Assembly: GCA_025463055.1 (NCBI GenBank)
Contig: JAOAPV010000016.1
Coordinates: 1 to 45,289, forward strand
Direction: 5' to 3'
Origin: Candidatus Acidiferrum typicum
GTDB lineage: Bacteria > Acidobacteriota > Terriglobia > Acidiferrales > UBA7541
DNA: 45,289 nucleotides
Below, piece after piece: positions 25,316 through 33,357 of the stretch. Position 1 is the first letter of the stretch. Each line of letters begins with the position of its first letter. The translations under genes were made by a program, and so were the position numbers. The notes below the pieces were generated by a model, which saw only the letters and a program-made list of their open reading frames with translations, was not told where the DNA came from and searched no databases.

Positions 25316-27277
25316 GTGCTCGGGAAGCTTGCCGGATGGGCGACAAAAGTTAGCGAGAGCACTTTTCACCTGCATCGCTTCAATATCGGCCCCCGCCTGA
25401 CGCTTGGCTTTCTTTTCATTGTCTTGGCGCTATTGATGGGAAACGCGGTTTCGCTTTGGCAATTCCACTTGGCCCGGACCCAAGCAGATCGTCTCAACGG
25501 CGTCGACCAGGAGTTAATTACCGTATTGCAGGCGCACACCAGTCTCATGTCCTTTTATGAAAGGCTGGATGCGTTCACTCATTCCGAAAACACCGGCCAA
25601 TTAGTTAGGGAAGTGGAAGCTCTTCGTAATGCCATCCTTCAGGAGAGTCGGCGAAGTAGAGACGCCCTCAGTCGTTTGCCAGCCGGCGTCCAACTGGATC
25701 CGGCGCTGCTGCCAACTCTCTTGTCAATTGAAGACACTTTGCCCGCGGAGCTTGAGGCTATTACCGCCTTGGCTCAATCGAACGAGTGGGACGCTGTTCG
25801 TTTGCGGCTGGCGAACCAAGTCCGTCCACTAGAGTCCAGGAGTTCGGAGCTCGTCGAAAACATTGACCGCGAGGTGGGCGAACAGCGTGCGCAAGCAGTC
25901 TTAAATATTGAGCAGGCGCAACGGCGAATTCTTCTGATTTTATCGGTAACAGCCGCATTGACGCTCCTTTTCGCCGCCTTCCTCGGCTCGGCCATCACCC
26001 GCAGTATCACTCAGCCGCTCGGGCGATTGATGGAAGGCTCCACAGCTTGGGCGAGAGGCGATTTCAGTCATCGCGTGCCCGGCGCCGGAAAGGACGAAAT
26101 CGCCCGCCTCGGCAGCGTCTTCAACGACATGATTGTCAGGCTGCAAGAGCTTTATCGCGAGCTGCAGCGTAGAGAGGCCTACTTAACGGAAGCGCAGCGC
26201 CTTAGCCATACAGGAAGTTGGGCTTGGAACCTCCTGACCCAGCGGGTTTTCTGGTCCGCCGAAACTTTTCAGATTTTTGGCGTCGATCCAAATACGACAA
26301 CGCCAACCATGGAAAGCTTCCTGGAGAGCGTGCATCCGGACGATCGAACCACTATCGCACTTGTCGATACTGAGGTTCGCCACGGGAACGACGCCAAATA
26401 TGACTTCCGCATCGTTCTTCCAGACCATTCTATAAAATATATTACCAGTGTCGCTCACCCCATCCGCAACGACTCGGGCCAGGTGATTGAGTTCGTTGGT
26501 ACAGTGATGGACGTCACCGAGCGCAAGCGAGCCGAGGAAGAGCGCGAGAGGCTGCGTCAGGTACAAGCGGATCTTGCGCACTTGAGTCGCATCACCACGA
26601 TGGGCGAATTGACCGCTTCTCTGGCGCACGAGATCCGGCAGCCGATTACCGCGGCACTCACCAACGCAAAAACTTCTTTACGCTGGCTTGATCGCGATAC
26701 TCCCGAATTGGAAGAGGCGCGCGCAGCCACTTCAAGAATGATTCGCGACGTAACCCGCGCGGCCGACATCATTAGCAGAATCAGCCTGCTGTTCAAGAAG
26801 GGCGGTTCGCAGGGAGAGTTGGTCGACGTAAATGAGTTGATTCGAGAAATGATTGTGCTGCTCCGCAGCGAGGCAAACCGCTATTCGATCTCAATCCGCA
26901 CGGAGCTTGCTCAACATCTTCCCAACGCCAGGGCAGACCGTGTGCAACTGCAGCAGGTTTTCATGAACCTCATGCTCAACGGCATCGATGCCATGAAGGG
27001 AACCACTAACGGAGGTGAGCTTACCATCAAGTCGGAAGCCTGCGACGCACAACTGCTGATCTCGGTCAGCGATACCGGTGTGGGATTCCCCCCGGAGCAG
27101 GCCGACCAGATCTTCAGTGCGTTCTTTACGACCAAGGATAGCGGGACCGGCATGGGGCTCCCCATTAGTCGCTCCATCATCGAGTCCCATGGCGGCCGCT
27201 TGTGGGCCGTCGGCGCCTCCGGCCGCGGCGCGACTTTTCAGTTCACCCTGCCTGCGACGGTCGCGGCGCACGCATAA
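25316..27277 (+). CDS. HAMP/PAS sensor histidine kinase
   Basis: A 653-residue kinase. The first membrane segment (LTLGFLFIVLALLMGNAVSLW) and a second near residues 206-224 (ILLILSVTAALTLLFAAFL) enclose a helical periplasmic region of about 150 residues. Then come a HAMP linker (SITQPLGRLMEGSTAWARGD), a PAS domain (TGSWAWNLLTQRVFWSAET to DVTERKRAEEER), a HisKA domain with His438 in SLAHEIRQPITAAL, and an ATPase domain with NLMLNGIDAM, VSDTGVGFP and GTGMGLPIS. The GTG start at 25316 has AGGGAG upstream. No response regulator is adjacent. Its neighbour, the solute-binding lipoprotein, could be its ligand sensor. Confidence 0.92.
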   Translation: MLGKLAGWATKVSESTFHLHRFNIGPRLTLGFLFIVLALLMGNAVSLWQFHLARTQADRLNGVDQELITVLQAHTSLMSFYERLDAFTHSENTGQLVREVEALRNAILQESRRSRDALSRLPAGVQLDPALLPTLLSIEDTLPAELEAITALAQSNEWDAVRLRLANQVRPLESRSSELVENIDREVGEQRAQAVLNIEQAQRRILLILSVTAALTLLFAAFLGSAITRSITQPLGRLMEGSTAWARGDFSHRVPGAGKDEIARLGSVFNDMIVRLQELYRELQRREAYLTEAQRLSHTGSWAWNLLTQRVFWSAETFQIFGVDPNTTTPTMESFLESVHPDDRTTIALVDTEVRHGNDAKYDFRIVLPDHSIKYITSVAHPIRNDSGQVIEFVGTVMDVTERKRAEEERERLRQVQADLAHLSRITTMGELTASLAHEIRQPITAALTNAKTSLRWLDRDTPELEEARAATSRMIRDVTRAADIISRISLLFKKGGSQGELVDVNELIREMIVLLRSEANRYSISIRTELAQHLPNARADRVQLQQVFMNLMLNGIDAMKGTTNGGELTIKSEACDAQLLISVSDTGVGFPPEQADQIFSAFFTTKDSGTGMGLPISRSIIESHGGRLWAVGASGRGATFQFTLPATVAAHA

Positions 27278-27373
27278 CCTCCCCGACTCCTCTGCGTGTT
27301 AGCCAACCTTCGTTTCTCAAGTCCTCATGCGGACATCCTTGCTGGCGGCGTTTACTAGGCGATGCGAGTAGCG

Positions 27374-27880
27374 TTAGCGGCGCGGGCGCAGGGCTTGGGG
27401 ACCAGCGCTGAGGTCCGGAACTTCTTCGCCTAGGGCGGTGGCTAAATCGATTTGATGGTCCTGCTCCTGCATGAGGATCTGGCGAATCTGTTCCGCCATG
27501 GCGAATTCTCCGAGGGCTTCACATTGCCGGATGCGATCGCGGTAATTGCGAACGGTTTCGTTTTCATTATCGAGATCGAACCGGAGCATCTCTTTGGCAT
27601 CTTTCGATGTGCGTACGGGCTTGGGAGTGACCGCCGGCATTTTGCCGAGATAGTCTATCTGCCGCGAGATGGTGAGAGCGTGATCGAGCTCCTGCTTGGC
27701 GTGGATTTCGAGCTGGTCGGCGATGCCCATGTATTGCGCGCCGCTGAGGACCTGGGAATAGACGACGTACGCGATGATGGCTTGATATTCGCGGGCGAGG
27801 TCTTCGTTCAACAGTTCCCCGAGGCGGTCGCGGGAAATTTCGGTTTCAGTTTCGTTTGTAGCGGATTTGGGATCAGCCAT
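27374..27880 (-). CDS. ferritin-like (bacterioferritin-type) protein
   Basis: A 168-residue four-helix ferritin-like protein. Di-iron ligand pattern: the first Glu in NEDLAREYQAIIAYV, E-x-x-H in EIHAKQELDHA, Glu in NENETVRNYRDR, and E-x-x-H in MQEQDHQIDLA. It stores iron or detoxifies iron with oxidants in the cytoplasm. ATG 27880 follows AAGGAG by about 7 bases; an upstream reading to 27973 has no such signal. It converges with the kinase gene. Confidence 0.85.
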   Translation of the reverse strand: MADPKSATNETETEISRDRLGELLNEDLAREYQAIIAYVVYSQVLSGAQYMGIADQLEIHAKQELDHALTISRQIDYLGKMPAVTPKPVRTSKDAKEMLRFDLDNENETVRNYRDRIRQCEALGEFAMAEQIRQILMQEQDHQIDLATALGEEVPDLSAGPQALRPRR

Positions 27881-28035
27881 TTGATTTCTCCTTCGAATTG
27901 GAAGACGGACGTTATTAGGACGCTTCGGGCGTGCGAATAGTTTTGAGTCAGCATTTATTAGGCGAATGCTCATCCCCCAGACCGCGTTGAGGGGCGAATA
28001 GCTCTTGCCATGTAGCCGAATGTTGCAGGAAGTTC

Positions 28036-28941
28036 TCAGTTGTCGCGACGCTTGAGGGCTTCTAGTTCTTCGAGGGTTCGCGGCCAGTCTGATCCTAATA
28101 GACGGGACAAACTGCGATCTGCGAGAACTTTACCGCCAGTTTGACAGCGGGCACAGTAGTTCGTTTCGTTGTCGGCGTAGCGAATCCGCTGAATCTTTTC
28201 GCCACATCTTGGGCATGGCTGGCCGTAGCGGCCGTGAACGGCCATGTCTTTGCGAAATGCGGTCACGTTTTCGGGAAAGGCGACTTCTGCTTCTGCGCGC
28301 AGGCGGTCTACCCAGAGGCGGACGGTATCGCGCGTCGCAGCGAACAGCTTTTCCCATTCGGGTGGCTTCAGCTTGTGCGTAACCGTGATCGGCGAGAGTT
28401 GCGCTGCATGTAAGATCTCATCGGAATAGGCGTTGCCGATGCCGCTGAGGATGCGCGGATCGGTGAGAGCCCTTTTGAGCGTGCGGTTTTCGGCCGTGAG
28501 TGCGCTTCGGAACGAGGCGAGATCGCTTGTGAAGATTTCGATTCCTCCTGGATCGATGGAACGTAAACCCTGTTCGCCAGAGACGACATGCAACGACGCG
28601 CGGTGCTTTGTGCCGGCTTCGGTAAGCACGAGAGAGCCGCCGGGAAAATCGAAAGCTGCGAGGCTGTGGCGGCCGGCAAGCTTTGCGCCTGGGGCTTTCC
28701 AGTGCAGCCGACCGGCAATCATCAGGTGCAGTACGAGCCAGAGATCGCCTTCAACGCCAATCGCGATACGCTTGCCAACCCGCCTGAGTTCGCGTACTAC
28801 GCGGCCCTCAACATTTGAAAGTGGCGGTTGTGCGGTTCGGAGAAGAAAAGGGCTTCCCAGTCGGACGCGCTTTACGGGATGCGAGACGATTCGTGGCTCG
28901 AGTGCAGTGATGTAGGCGGCGATATCCGGCAGTTCCGGCAT
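28036..28941 (-). CDS. Fpg/Nei-family DNA glycosylase
   Basis: A 301-residue base-excision repair glycosylase that removes oxidised bases and cleaves the backbone. The N-terminus MPELPD supplies the catalytic Pro and Glu, GKRI carries the conserved Lys, HLMIAGRLHW follows the family, and the H2TH segment reads ILSGIGNAYSDEILHAA. The C-terminal zinc finger is CPRCGEKIQ then NYCARCQ. In this finger, where Fpg normally has R-A/S-T before the third Cys, the sequence reads NETNYC, so the conserved DNA-contacting arginine appears absent. It could be a divergent subfamily rather than mutM itself. ATG 28941 is chosen because the true N-terminus must begin M-P-E; a longer frame to 29154 is an artefact. 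Confidence 0.88.
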   Translation of the reverse strand: MPELPDIAAYITALEPRIVSHPVKRVRLGSPFLLRTAQPPLSNVEGRVVRELRRVGKRIAIGVEGDLWLVLHLMIAGRLHWKAPGAKLAGRHSLAAFDFPGGSLVLTEAGTKHRASLHVVSGEQGLRSIDPGGIEIFTSDLASFRSALTAENRTLKRALTDPRILSGIGNAYSDEILHAAQLSPITVTHKLKPPEWEKLFAATRDTVRLWVDRLRAEAEVAFPENVTAFRKDMAVHGRYGQPCPRCGEKIQRIRYADNETNYCARCQTGGKVLADRSLSRLLGSDWPRTLEELEALKRRDN

Positions 28942-29008
28942 GGTTATGAGCTTGCATGCCGCACCGGCGTTTTTGCAAGATTGCAATTTATGACGAGAGT
29001 GCTGCGGC

Positions 29009-30088
29009 TTAAGAGAAAAGGCTGCGGAAAAAGGCGCGGATGCGGCTGATGAAGGAGTCGCTGGCGGGAGGATTTTTCTGCTGTGGTTGTTGGGCTTGAG
29101 GAGGGGGCACTGCAGGCGGCGGTGGCGGAGTGGCAGACGGAGTGTTTTGCGCAACAGAAGGCGCGTCTTTCACGGTGCCCTGAAAAATGAGAGTGGGACG
29201 AACGCGTACACGACGAACCAGCACGATTAATTGCGGATCGAAATTGTCTGGCTGCACTTTTGCGGTTGCATCGTAGGAGAGGGGCGGCATGAAGACCTGA
29301 TAGACGGGTCCTTCTTTTGCCGCGGGTTTTGGCTGGGCAGGGGGACTTTTGGCGGCGGCTTCCTTGTTGGCTTTTTGCATTTCTTCGGGAGTTGGAAGGC
29401 GACTGACTTCGGTTTGCGTTGGAGGCGAGGTCATCCTTTTTGCAAGCTGGAGTTCGCAGGAACAGTGGGTGACGCCGCTGCGCAGGTTCTCGAGTTGGCC
29501 GTTGGTGATGAGAACCTCACCATTTTGAGGAATGACTATACTTTGCGCGGTCAGCTGTTGCTCCACGCGCACGGCGCCGCTGTCCGCGCGAATGCACATC
29601 GCTCCGGTCTGGTCGAAACCGACGAGCGTATCTTGCGGCGCTTCGCTTATCGCAAAGGGCTTGGCCTGAATTTGCGCAGTGTAAATGGTGAGAGCCGGCT
29701 GCTGGCCTTCTATGCGCGCGTGAATGATGCCAGTGTCGAGCGCAAGCGTGAGTAAGTTGACGGATTTCAGAACGGAGAAGTGCGCGGGACCGCAGACGGC
29801 GATTTGGCCGCCTTCAACGAGATCGATGCGTGCCTGACCAGCGTTCACGTGGATGTCGCTGCCGCTGCGTAGGATAGTTTTGGTGCGGCCTTGCACGACT
29901 TCGATATTCATGGGGCCCTGTACGGAGATGGCTTCACCCTCAATAGCGCCGACTGTGTCGTAGGAAGGTTGATCGGTGAGGGCGAGCGTGGGAATTAGCA
30001 GGCCGGCGGCCACGGACAAAAACACGGTAGCCGCGACCGCGGGGATCGCTTGCCGGAGGCTGCGATTTATCTTCAGAGCTGGACGCAC
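29009..30088 (-). CDS. FecR-like domain protein, Pro-rich, single membrane anchor
   Basis: A 359-residue protein. An N-terminal hydrophobic segment (AIPAVAATVFLSVAAGLLIPTLAL) anchors it. The following 170 residues show the FecR-type fold seen in iron-stress regulators (LRSGSDIHVNAGQARIDLVEGG; IAVCGPAHFSVLKS; DTGIIHARIEG). The C-terminal third is Pro/Ala/Gln-rich (PPPPPAVPPPQAQQPQQ) with a short amphipathic end. No ECF sigma factor is adjacent. GTG 30088 is the best start seen; no clear Shine-Dalgarno. It is divergent from the acyltransferase. Confidence 0.72.
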   Translation of the reverse strand: MRPALKINRSLRQAIPAVAATVFLSVAAGLLIPTLALTDQPSYDTVGAIEGEAISVQGPMNIEVVQGRTKTILRSGSDIHVNAGQARIDLVEGGQIAVCGPAHFSVLKSVNLLTLALDTGIIHARIEGQQPALTIYTAQIQAKPFAISEAPQDTLVGFDQTGAMCIRADSGAVRVEQQLTAQSIVIPQNGEVLITNGQLENLRSGVTHCSCELQLAKRMTSPPTQTEVSRLPTPEEMQKANKEAAAKSPPAQPKPAAKEGPVYQVFMPPLSYDATAKVQPDNFDPQLIVLVRRVRVRPTLIFQGTVKDAPSVAQNTPSATPPPPPAVPPPQAQQPQQKNPPASDSFISRIRAFFRSLFS

Positions 30089-30163
30089 CGTGATCGTTTA
30101 TCGAAAAACGGGTTTAGATTTCACACCAAGCGCGACTCAACGGGGCCCATATACTATACGCTG

Positions 30164-30961
30164 ATGGGTATGCCCGACGCAGCCACGGACACCGCAAAAA
30201 AAGAGGTGCAGGAATCTGTCAGTGTTCATTACGATACACGGCTGCCTGAATTGCCGTGGTCGCGGCGGATGCAGATTCCGCTGATTGCGGCGGCAGTGTA
30301 TAGCGTGATTCGCGTGTTGGGACCCACGCTGCAGTATGAAGTACTCGGGTGGCAGCATGCGGAGGGCGTATACGCCTCGGGGAGGCGGTGCATCTGGGCG
30401 TTCTGGCATCGCGTGATCATTCCGATTGTGTGGTGGCATCGCAATCACGGCACGGTGGTGATGAACACCACGGCGTTCGACGGGCAATGGACGCGCAAGG
30501 TGATCGAATGGCTGGGATTTGGCACGGCGCAGGGAAGTTCGTCGCGCGGCGGGCTGCGGGGATTGGCGGTGATGGCGCGGCGGCTGGATGAGGGCGTTGA
30601 CTGCGCGTTCACGATTGATGGACCGCGCGGGCCGCGGTATGTGGCGAAGCCTGGGCCTGTGATGCTGGCGCGGAAGACCGGATGTCCGGTGATGGTATTT
30701 CACATTGGAGTCGATCGAGGCAAGACGTTCGCGAATACTTGGGATCATTTTCTGCTACCGATGCCGTTTGCGCGCACGGTGATTTTGTTTGCGCCGCCGA
30801 TTTATGTGCCGCCCGATGCGGATCAACACCTGCTCGAAGCCAAGCACGCGGAGATGCAGAGAGAACTGGAGCGCGTCCGCGATATTGCCGAGGCATGGTT
30901 TTCTCTGCCGCAGGAAGCGCGCGAGAAATACCGGGCAGAATTTGGCATAGCGTCATCGTAG
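30164..30961 (+). CDS. lysophospholipid acyltransferase-like protein (DUF374)
   Basis: A 265-residue protein of the DUF374 acyltransferase family. Near the N-terminus is a hydrophobic helix (PLIAAAVYSVIRVLGP). The core has FWHRVIIPIVWWHRNHG, GFGTAQGSSSRGGLRGLAVM, CAFTIDGPRGPRYVAKPGPV and LARKTGCPVMVF, the family's FWH, SSSRGG and DGPRGPR signatures. It probably transfers acyl groups to a lipid such as a lipid A or phospholipid precursor at the inner membrane. ATG 30164 lies only about 8 bases after a TATACT (30150-30155), so the message may be leaderless; there is no Shine-Dalgarno. Confidence 0.85.
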   Translation: MGMPDAATDTAKKEVQESVSVHYDTRLPELPWSRRMQIPLIAAAVYSVIRVLGPTLQYEVLGWQHAEGVYASGRRCIWAFWHRVIIPIVWWHRNHGTVVMNTTAFDGQWTRKVIEWLGFGTAQGSSSRGGLRGLAVMARRLDEGVDCAFTIDGPRGPRYVAKPGPVMLARKTGCPVMVFHIGVDRGKTFANTWDHFLLPMPFARTVILFAPPIYVPPDADQHLLEAKHAEMQRELERVRDIAEAWFSLPQEAREKYRAEFGIASS

Positions 30962-30968
30962 ATTTCCA

Positions 30969-32141
30969 TCACGACCCGGGACGTTCGGCAAGTTTTACGG
31001 GCAGGTCGATTTTTTTTGCGCCGCGATAGACGGTCAGCGTGACCGTGTCTCCGGGGCGCTTGCGATTGAGGATGATGTTGAGGTCGAAGGGGCTGGCGAC
31101 CTTGTTGCCGTCGACGGCAACGATGAGGTCGCCGCCTATTGCGATGCGCTGCATGCCGGCGCGCACGACGCGGTCGCCTCCGTGAATGCCGGCTACGGCA
31201 GCTGGTCCACCCTTCGTTGCAGATTCGACTAATAGACCTTCTTGCGCGGGGAGATCGAGCGCTTCGGCTAGCTGGCCGGCGACGGAAATCGTCTGCACAC
31301 CTAAGAAAGCTTGATGAACGCGGCCGTCGGTCATCAGGTCGTGAGCGATGCGCTTGGCGCTGTTGATGGGAATGGCGAAGCCGATGCCCGCGGTGGTGCC
31401 CGTGGGCGTGTAGATTGCGGAGTTGATGCCGATGACTTCGCCGCGTGAATTGATGAGCGGGCCGCCGGAATTGCCGCGGTTGATGGCGGCGTCGGTCTGA
31501 ATGGCTTCGTCGATGAAGGTAGTCTGGCTAGTTTGCACGGTGCGGCCGATGGCGCTGACCACGCCGGTGGTTAGCGTACTTTGGAAGCCGAAGGGATTGC
31601 CAATGGCGAGAACCTTTTGGCCGACCTGCAATCCGGCAGAATCGCCTAAGGCGAGAGCAACGAGGTGCTTCCCCTTGGGCTCAATTTTGACTAGTGCGAC
31701 GTCATTGCGCTGATCGGCGCCGATGAATTTTGCGGGATAGCGCGACTGATCGCCGAGGACGACTTCGATGGATTGCGCTTCCTGCACGACGTGAAAATTT
31801 GTGAGGATGTAGCCTTTGTCGTCGATCACGAAGCCGGAGCCGGCGCCTTCGACTGGAACGGGATCCATGAAGAAATCGTATTCGGTGGCTTTGGTGAGAA
31901 TGTTGGCGACGGCGGGTGAAACCTGGCGATACACGCGGACGTTGATGGCTTCTTCGTCGGTGAGGGCGGCATCGCGCGCCGCGACGTTGGCGGCGGAAAC
32001 GTCTTTAGCGCTGCGCTGCACCGCTGCGACGCCGATGGGCTGACGCTGGCCCCAGCGTGCTCCGGCCCAGTAGGCGCCGGAAATGATTACGACGCAGGCG
32101 AGGAGCATGCGTGTGATGCTGGCGTTGCGCTGTACGGTCAT
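30969..32141 (-). CDS. HtrA/Deg-type trypsin-like serine protease with PDZ
   Basis: A 390-residue envelope protease. The N-terminal signal-anchor (MLLACVVIISGAYWAGARW) is followed by the catalytic triad His117 (TNFHVV), Asp147 (NDVALVKI) and Ser225 (GNSGGPL). A C-terminal PDZ domain (FLGVQTISVAGQLAEALDL to FDLNIILNRKRPGDTVTL) selects substrates. Such proteases degrade misfolded envelope proteins. The length is normal for a single-PDZ member. Its stop is 8 bases from the acyltransferase stop on the opposite strand (convergent genes). Confidence 0.93.
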   Translation of the reverse strand: MTVQRNASITRMLLACVVIISGAYWAGARWGQRQPIGVAAVQRSAKDVSAANVAARDAALTDEEAINVRVYRQVSPAVANILTKATEYDFFMDPVPVEGAGSGFVIDDKGYILTNFHVVQEAQSIEVVLGDQSRYPAKFIGADQRNDVALVKIEPKGKHLVALALGDSAGLQVGQKVLAIGNPFGFQSTLTTGVVSAIGRTVQTSQTTFIDEAIQTDAAINRGNSGGPLINSRGEVIGINSAIYTPTGTTAGIGFAIPINSAKRIAHDLMTDGRVHQAFLGVQTISVAGQLAEALDLPAQEGLLVESATKGGPAAVAGIHGGDRVVRAGMQRIAIGGDLIVAVDGNKVASPFDLNIILNRKRPGDTVTLTVYRGAKKIDLPVKLAERPGS

Positions 32142-32173
32142 GGTCGAATCCCTTCCCCGATCTGAGTGCCCAC

Positions 32174-32179
32174 ATTATA
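32174..32179 (-). promoter_or_regulatory. -10 element for htrA-like gene
   Basis: TATAAT on the reverse strand, about 35 bases before the protease ATG. The -35 region at normal spacing (reverse of 32197-32202) is weak (ATGTCA), as in many stress promoters with an activator. Confidence 0.4.
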
Positions 32180-32224
32180 AGACGAAGCAGCCCCGCTGAC
32201 ATCGTCCGGTGGCGCGGGTTGCGA

Positions 32225-32692
32225 TCATGAGTGAAGGGCCGGCTCAGGAGAGTGCGCTCCGGCGTTTCCGTCATGCTCGGATCGATCACGGTCGGGTCTG
32301 TTGCGGTCGGGACCGGGCATGTCACAGATGATGGATGTGTGGCCATCTTCCTTGGCCATGGCCGGGAGGGTGCGGAGGATGAGGCTATCGACGTAGGCGA
32401 TGACGGCGGCGCGACGCGGGGAGATGCGGCCTTCGGCGAGCAGATTGTGGAGATTGCCGAGCGTTTCGTTGAGGGCTTCGGCGGACTGAAAATCTTCGCT
32501 CTTGCGCACGAGCGGGGCGAGCAGGGTGAAGTCGTTCTTGGCTTGCTGCTCGGCGCGGGCGTGATCGAAGCAGAGAGTTGCGCCAGGGCCGGTGGCGAGC
32601 TGGCGGCAGCGGCCTTTAAGACTGCGATGCTGGCAGCGGGGAGATGACGTGGTTGCAGGTTCATTGATGATGCTTGGTTTCGTGGCGTTCAT
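32225..32692 (-). CDS. small Cys/His protein, function unknown
   Basis: A 155-residue soluble protein. Near the N-terminus it has RCQHRSLKGRCRQL and LCFDHARAEQQ, giving Cys-x-His, Cys and Cys-x2-His, which suggests a small zinc-binding knot. The middle is helical (SAEALNETLGNLHNLLAEGR) and the tail is Asp/Arg-rich (DRNRPDRDRSEHDG). I do not recognise a named domain. ATG 32692 has AAGGA upstream. It lies between the protease and the repeat-rich region, with no clear operon partner. Confidence 0.65.
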   Translation of the reverse strand: MNATKPSIINEPATTSSPRCQHRSLKGRCRQLATGPGATLCFDHARAEQQAKNDFTLLAPLVRKSEDFQSAEALNETLGNLHNLLAEGRISPRRAAVIAYVDSLILRTLPAMAKEDGHTSIICDMPGPDRNRPDRDRSEHDGNAGAHSPEPALHS

Positions 32693-32733
32693 TTTTCATT
32701 CCTTAAGGGGGCCTTGAGGGGTACACCCCGGTT

Positions 32734-32810
32734 GATTTGCGTAAATGCGGTAGATAAAGGAGATAGACGGAGATTTGGCGTAAAAGCGGTAGATAAAGGA
32801 GTTAGGGACG
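32734..32810 (+). repeat. 38-base imperfect tandem repeat
   Basis: Two units with core GCGGTAGATAAAGGAG, each beginning GATTTG and ending with a GGA-rich motif. The core is identical; flanks vary slightly. A weaker third copy of part of the motif occurs near 32900. Confidence 0.7.
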
Positions 32811-32820
32811 AAACACAAAA

Positions 32821-32866
32821 ATCGAAGAGCGAAAAGCGAAACTCGAAAAGCGAAAATCGAAATGCG
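32821..32866 (+). repeat. A-rich simple-sequence repeat (GCGAAAA-type)
   Basis: Repeats of GCGAAAA and TCGAAAA run through this stretch (for example AGCGAAAAGCGAAACTCG). It is low-complexity and reads as a Ser/Lys/Arg/Glu-rich string in one forward frame. Confidence 0.6.
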
Positions 32867-33124
32867 TCGACGAGATCGGAGAGCGGGTCGGTGCAGAAAG
32901 GAAAGGAGTTAGGGGGTGTTGCTGGGGCGGGAAGCGCGGCGAGAGGCGATTTCACGGGACATGATAGGGCTGGATAGCTATCTTGTACAGTACCAATCTG
33001 AGAATCAGTATTAACTATATGGGAACAAAGCTGGCAATGCCGATCGAGCGGGTTCGCCAACTCTTTTGATCGCAGCTGGTCAAAATGCCGCCCGCTTGAA
33101 GGCACAACGCGTGCGGCATAGGGC

Positions 33125-33176
33125 TAAACCCAAGACCCACTCAAGCGTGAACCAAACCCGCGAGGATGGCGCACCT
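33125..33176 (+). repeat. dispersed repeat, copy A
   Basis: A 52-base element starting TAAACCCAAGACCCAC and ending near GGATGGCGCACC. Copy B (34307-34358) matches it at about 43 of 52 positions, and copy C (35514-35544) is a shorter version without the central loop. Confidence 0.75.
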
Positions 33177-33357
33177 GGCTAATTGACCTCTCAAGCTCGC
33201 GGTTGAAGAACTACGACAAGTTCGAGGCGCTCTACAGAAACGTGGAGAGCGGCGAGGCGACACCGGAAACGGTCTAGTCGAGCGAGTCCGAACGCCCCAA
33301 AATTTACCTGTGTGGCTGCGTGCTCTTGTATTATTCGGTTGCCGAGAGGAAGTTGAG

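Larger units (their letters stand above)
32693..33357. other. 665-base repeat-rich intergenic region
   Basis: No clear gene. It contains the 38-base tandem repeat (32734-32810), the A-rich repeat (32821-32866), a partial third copy of the AAAGGAGTTAGG core near 32899-32910, and one dispersed repeat (33125-33176). At about 33186-33276 a forward frame reads like a gene end (KNYDKFEALYRNVESGEATP, then stop), possibly a remnant. A long reverse frame over 32689-33105 is only the repeats read in another strand. Confidence 0.55.

Noticed and set aside
32689-33105. 138-residue reverse reading
   Set aside because: It is the repeats read on the other strand, with Pro/Ser/Phe-rich low-complexity and no start signal.
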